Assembly (NCBI RefSeq): GCF_910579365.1
Contig: NZ_CAJTUX010000115.1
Span: 1 to 5,414, forward strand
Direction of reading: 5' to 3'
DNA: 5,414 bases
Source of the DNA: an uncultured Oscillibacter sp.
GTDB lineage: Bacteria; Bacillota; Clostridia; Oscillospirales; Oscillospiraceae
In this document: piece by piece, positions 4,202 to 5,414 of the stretch
Layout of the letters: each line of letters starts with the position of its first letter
Position numbering within the stretch: the first letter of the stretch is position 1
Notes under the pieces: generated by a model
The model's input: the letters and a program-made list of their open reading frames with translations, nothing else
The model's database searches: none
Told to the model about the DNA's origin: nothing
Program-made: the position numbers and the translations under genes

Positions 4202-5414
4202 GTGGCGAGGACGAAACGCAAGGTCAATCCCATTCTGCCGGTAGCGGTCCCCGAAGAAAAGCCCAAGCGGGTATATCAGGCGGGCGGCTATGTCCGGCTG
4301 TCGGTGGAGGACAGCGGAAAGCCCGGAGCGGACACGATTATCAATCAGCAGGAATTGATTCAGAGCTACATTGACAGCCAGCCGGATATGCAGTTCTATG
4401 ACCTCTACTGCGACAACGGACGGACAGGGACCAACTTTGACCGCCCGGAGTTCGAGCGGCTGATGGAGGATGTGCGGGCTGGGAAAGTGGACTGCATTGT
4501 GGTCAAGGATTTATCCCGGTTTGGCCGCAACTATCGGGAAACCGGCAACTATCTGGAACGGATTTTCCCACTTCTGGATGTGCGGTTTATTGCTGTCAAC
4601 GATAATTTTGATACGCTGACTGCCGAACGGTCCCAGGACGGCTATATTGTGCCGCTGAAAAATATCATCAACGAGGTTTACAGCAAAGACATTTCCAGGA
4701 AGCTGCTGCCCGTATTCGCGGCAAAACAGCGGAACGGGGAGTTTATCGGAACCTGGGCGATTTACGGCTATCAGAAATGCGCTGACGATCATCACCGGAT
4801 TGAGCCGGACCCGGAGACTGCGCCGGTGGTCCGGGAAATGTTTCAATGGCGGTTCTCCGGCATGAGCTATCAGAGCATTGCCCGGAAGCTGAACGAGCGG
4901 AACGTCCCTTCCCCTGGCCGGTATCACTATTTGAAGGGAAATTCAAAATCCGAACACTATGCCAACACAATTTGGAATGTATGCTCCGTTAAGAACATAC
5001 TGTCCAGCGAGATTTACCTGGGACATATGGTGCAGGGAAGGAAACGATCCGGGCTTTCTGAGGGCAGAAAGACCTGCCGTGTACCAAAATCCGAGTGGGT
5101 GATCGTTCGCAATACCCATAAGCCGCTGGTGGAGGAAGAAATCTTTCAGGTGGTTCAGCAGATGGCTGAAAGAGCCAAAACCACTTACCACGAGCGGCAG
5201 GGGAAATATGACACGATGGGGACCACCCCCAATATCCTCCGAAAGCTGGTCTACTGCGCGGACTGCAAGCGGCCCTTGGTACGCTACAAAAATGTGAACA
5301 GCAGCAAGGGGATACGCTACTACGTCTATATCTGCCAGTCTCATGCCGATCATCCCGCTTCCTGCCCCAAGAAGTATTTCCATGAGACAAAGCTGATTGA
5401 AATTCTTTGGGACA
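4202..5414 (+). CDS. Large serine recombinase 2 (partial, 404 codons seen)
   Basis: A second large serine recombinase, distinct from the first, starts at GTG one base after the stop of recombinase 1 and is cut by the window end; no stop occurs in frame. A basic, proline-containing extension (residues 1-24) precedes the resolvase domain. YVRLSVED gives nucleophile Ser34 with Arg32, and KDLSRFGRN at 102-110 gives Arg106 and Arg109. The INQQELI stretch at 47-53 is the usual family form. The recombinase domain begins near residue 180 (FIGTWAIYGY) and continues past the segment ILSSEIYLGHMVQG. The zinc ribbon is Cys352, Cys355, Cys378 and Cys388. The coiled coil and C-terminus, probably about 100-160 more residues, lie beyond the window. 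Tight spacing argues for one mRNA and near-equal synthesis, as for recombinases that act as a pair (CcrA/CcrB is a known example of paired serine recombinases). Whether both are needed is inference. Start choice is based on the ribosome site and lack of ATG. Confidence 0.92.
   Translation, partial: MARTKRKVNPILPVAVPEEKPKRVYQAGGYVRLSVEDSGKPGADTIINQQELIQSYIDSQPDMQFYDLYCDNGRTGTNFDRPEFERLMEDVRAGKVDCIVVKDLSRFGRNYRETGNYLERIFPLLDVRFIAVNDNFDTLTAERSQDGYIVPLKNIINEVYSKDISRKLLPVFAAKQRNGEFIGTWAIYGYQKCADDHHRIEPDPETAPVVREMFQWRFSGMSYQSIARKLNERNVPSPGRYHYLKGNSKSEHYANTIWNVCSVKNILSSEIYLGHMVQGRKRSGLSEGRKTCRVPKSEWVIVRNTHKPLVEEEIFQVVQQMAERAKTTYHERQGKYDTMGTTPNILRKLVYCADCKRPLVRYKNVNSSKGIRYYVYICQSHADHPASCPKKYFHETKLIEILWD

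Noticed and set aside
4511..5390. Several - strand frames opposite recombinase 2
   Set aside because: The + strand frame from GTG 4202 has intact serine recombinase motifs throughout, so these are antisense shadows.
1..5414. CRISPR array, tRNA or rRNA genes
   Set aside because: No regularly spaced direct repeats, cloverleaf-like sequence or rRNA-like stretch was seen on either strand.

Overview
This window looks like an accessory region (integrative or conjugative element, or a related genomic island) of a Gram-positive, Clostridia-like gut bacterium. The evidence is a set of strong AGGAGG-type ribosome binding sites, moderately GC-rich codon use, short gene spacing, and large serine recombinases of the TnpX/TndX type that are typical of Firmicutes elements. 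The species cannot be named from the sequence. All recognisable genes lie on the + strand.

Layout, left to right. Bases 1-241 carry no convincing complete gene but hold two strong inverted repeats (78-130 and 140-202), the second a nearly continuous 29-position imperfect hairpin. Next come two genes whose products both carry a ParB/sulfiredoxin-like N-terminal fold: a 330-residue ParB-like protein with a predicted helix-turn-helix (242-1234), and a 286-residue DUF6551-like protein (1231-2091) that overlaps it by ATGA and is probably translationally coupled. The ParB-like gene contains a perfect 12-bp inverted repeat with a 3-base loop inside its coding sequence (630-656). A GC-rich hairpin (2104-2129) separates these from a small 88-residue DUF6870-like gene (2160-2426, start set by a perfect AAAGGAGG).

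The 133-base gap 2427-2559 looks like a control region: a plausible sigma-A promoter with an extended -10 set in a perfect 10-bp palindrome, followed by a 10-bp dyad just upstream of the recombinase ribosome binding site. It drives two tandem large serine recombinases: a complete 546-residue one (2560-4200), and a second that starts at GTG 4202, one base after the first stop codon, and runs off the right edge of the window (404 codons seen). Both keep the catalytic serine and arginines and a four-cysteine zinc ribbon.

Inferred working model: the recombinase pair excises and integrates the element, while the upstream ParB-fold pair and the small DUF6870-like protein are accessory or regulatory genes of the same element. 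No ParA ATPase, relaxase, att site or cargo gene is visible, so partition, transfer and element boundaries cannot be settled here.
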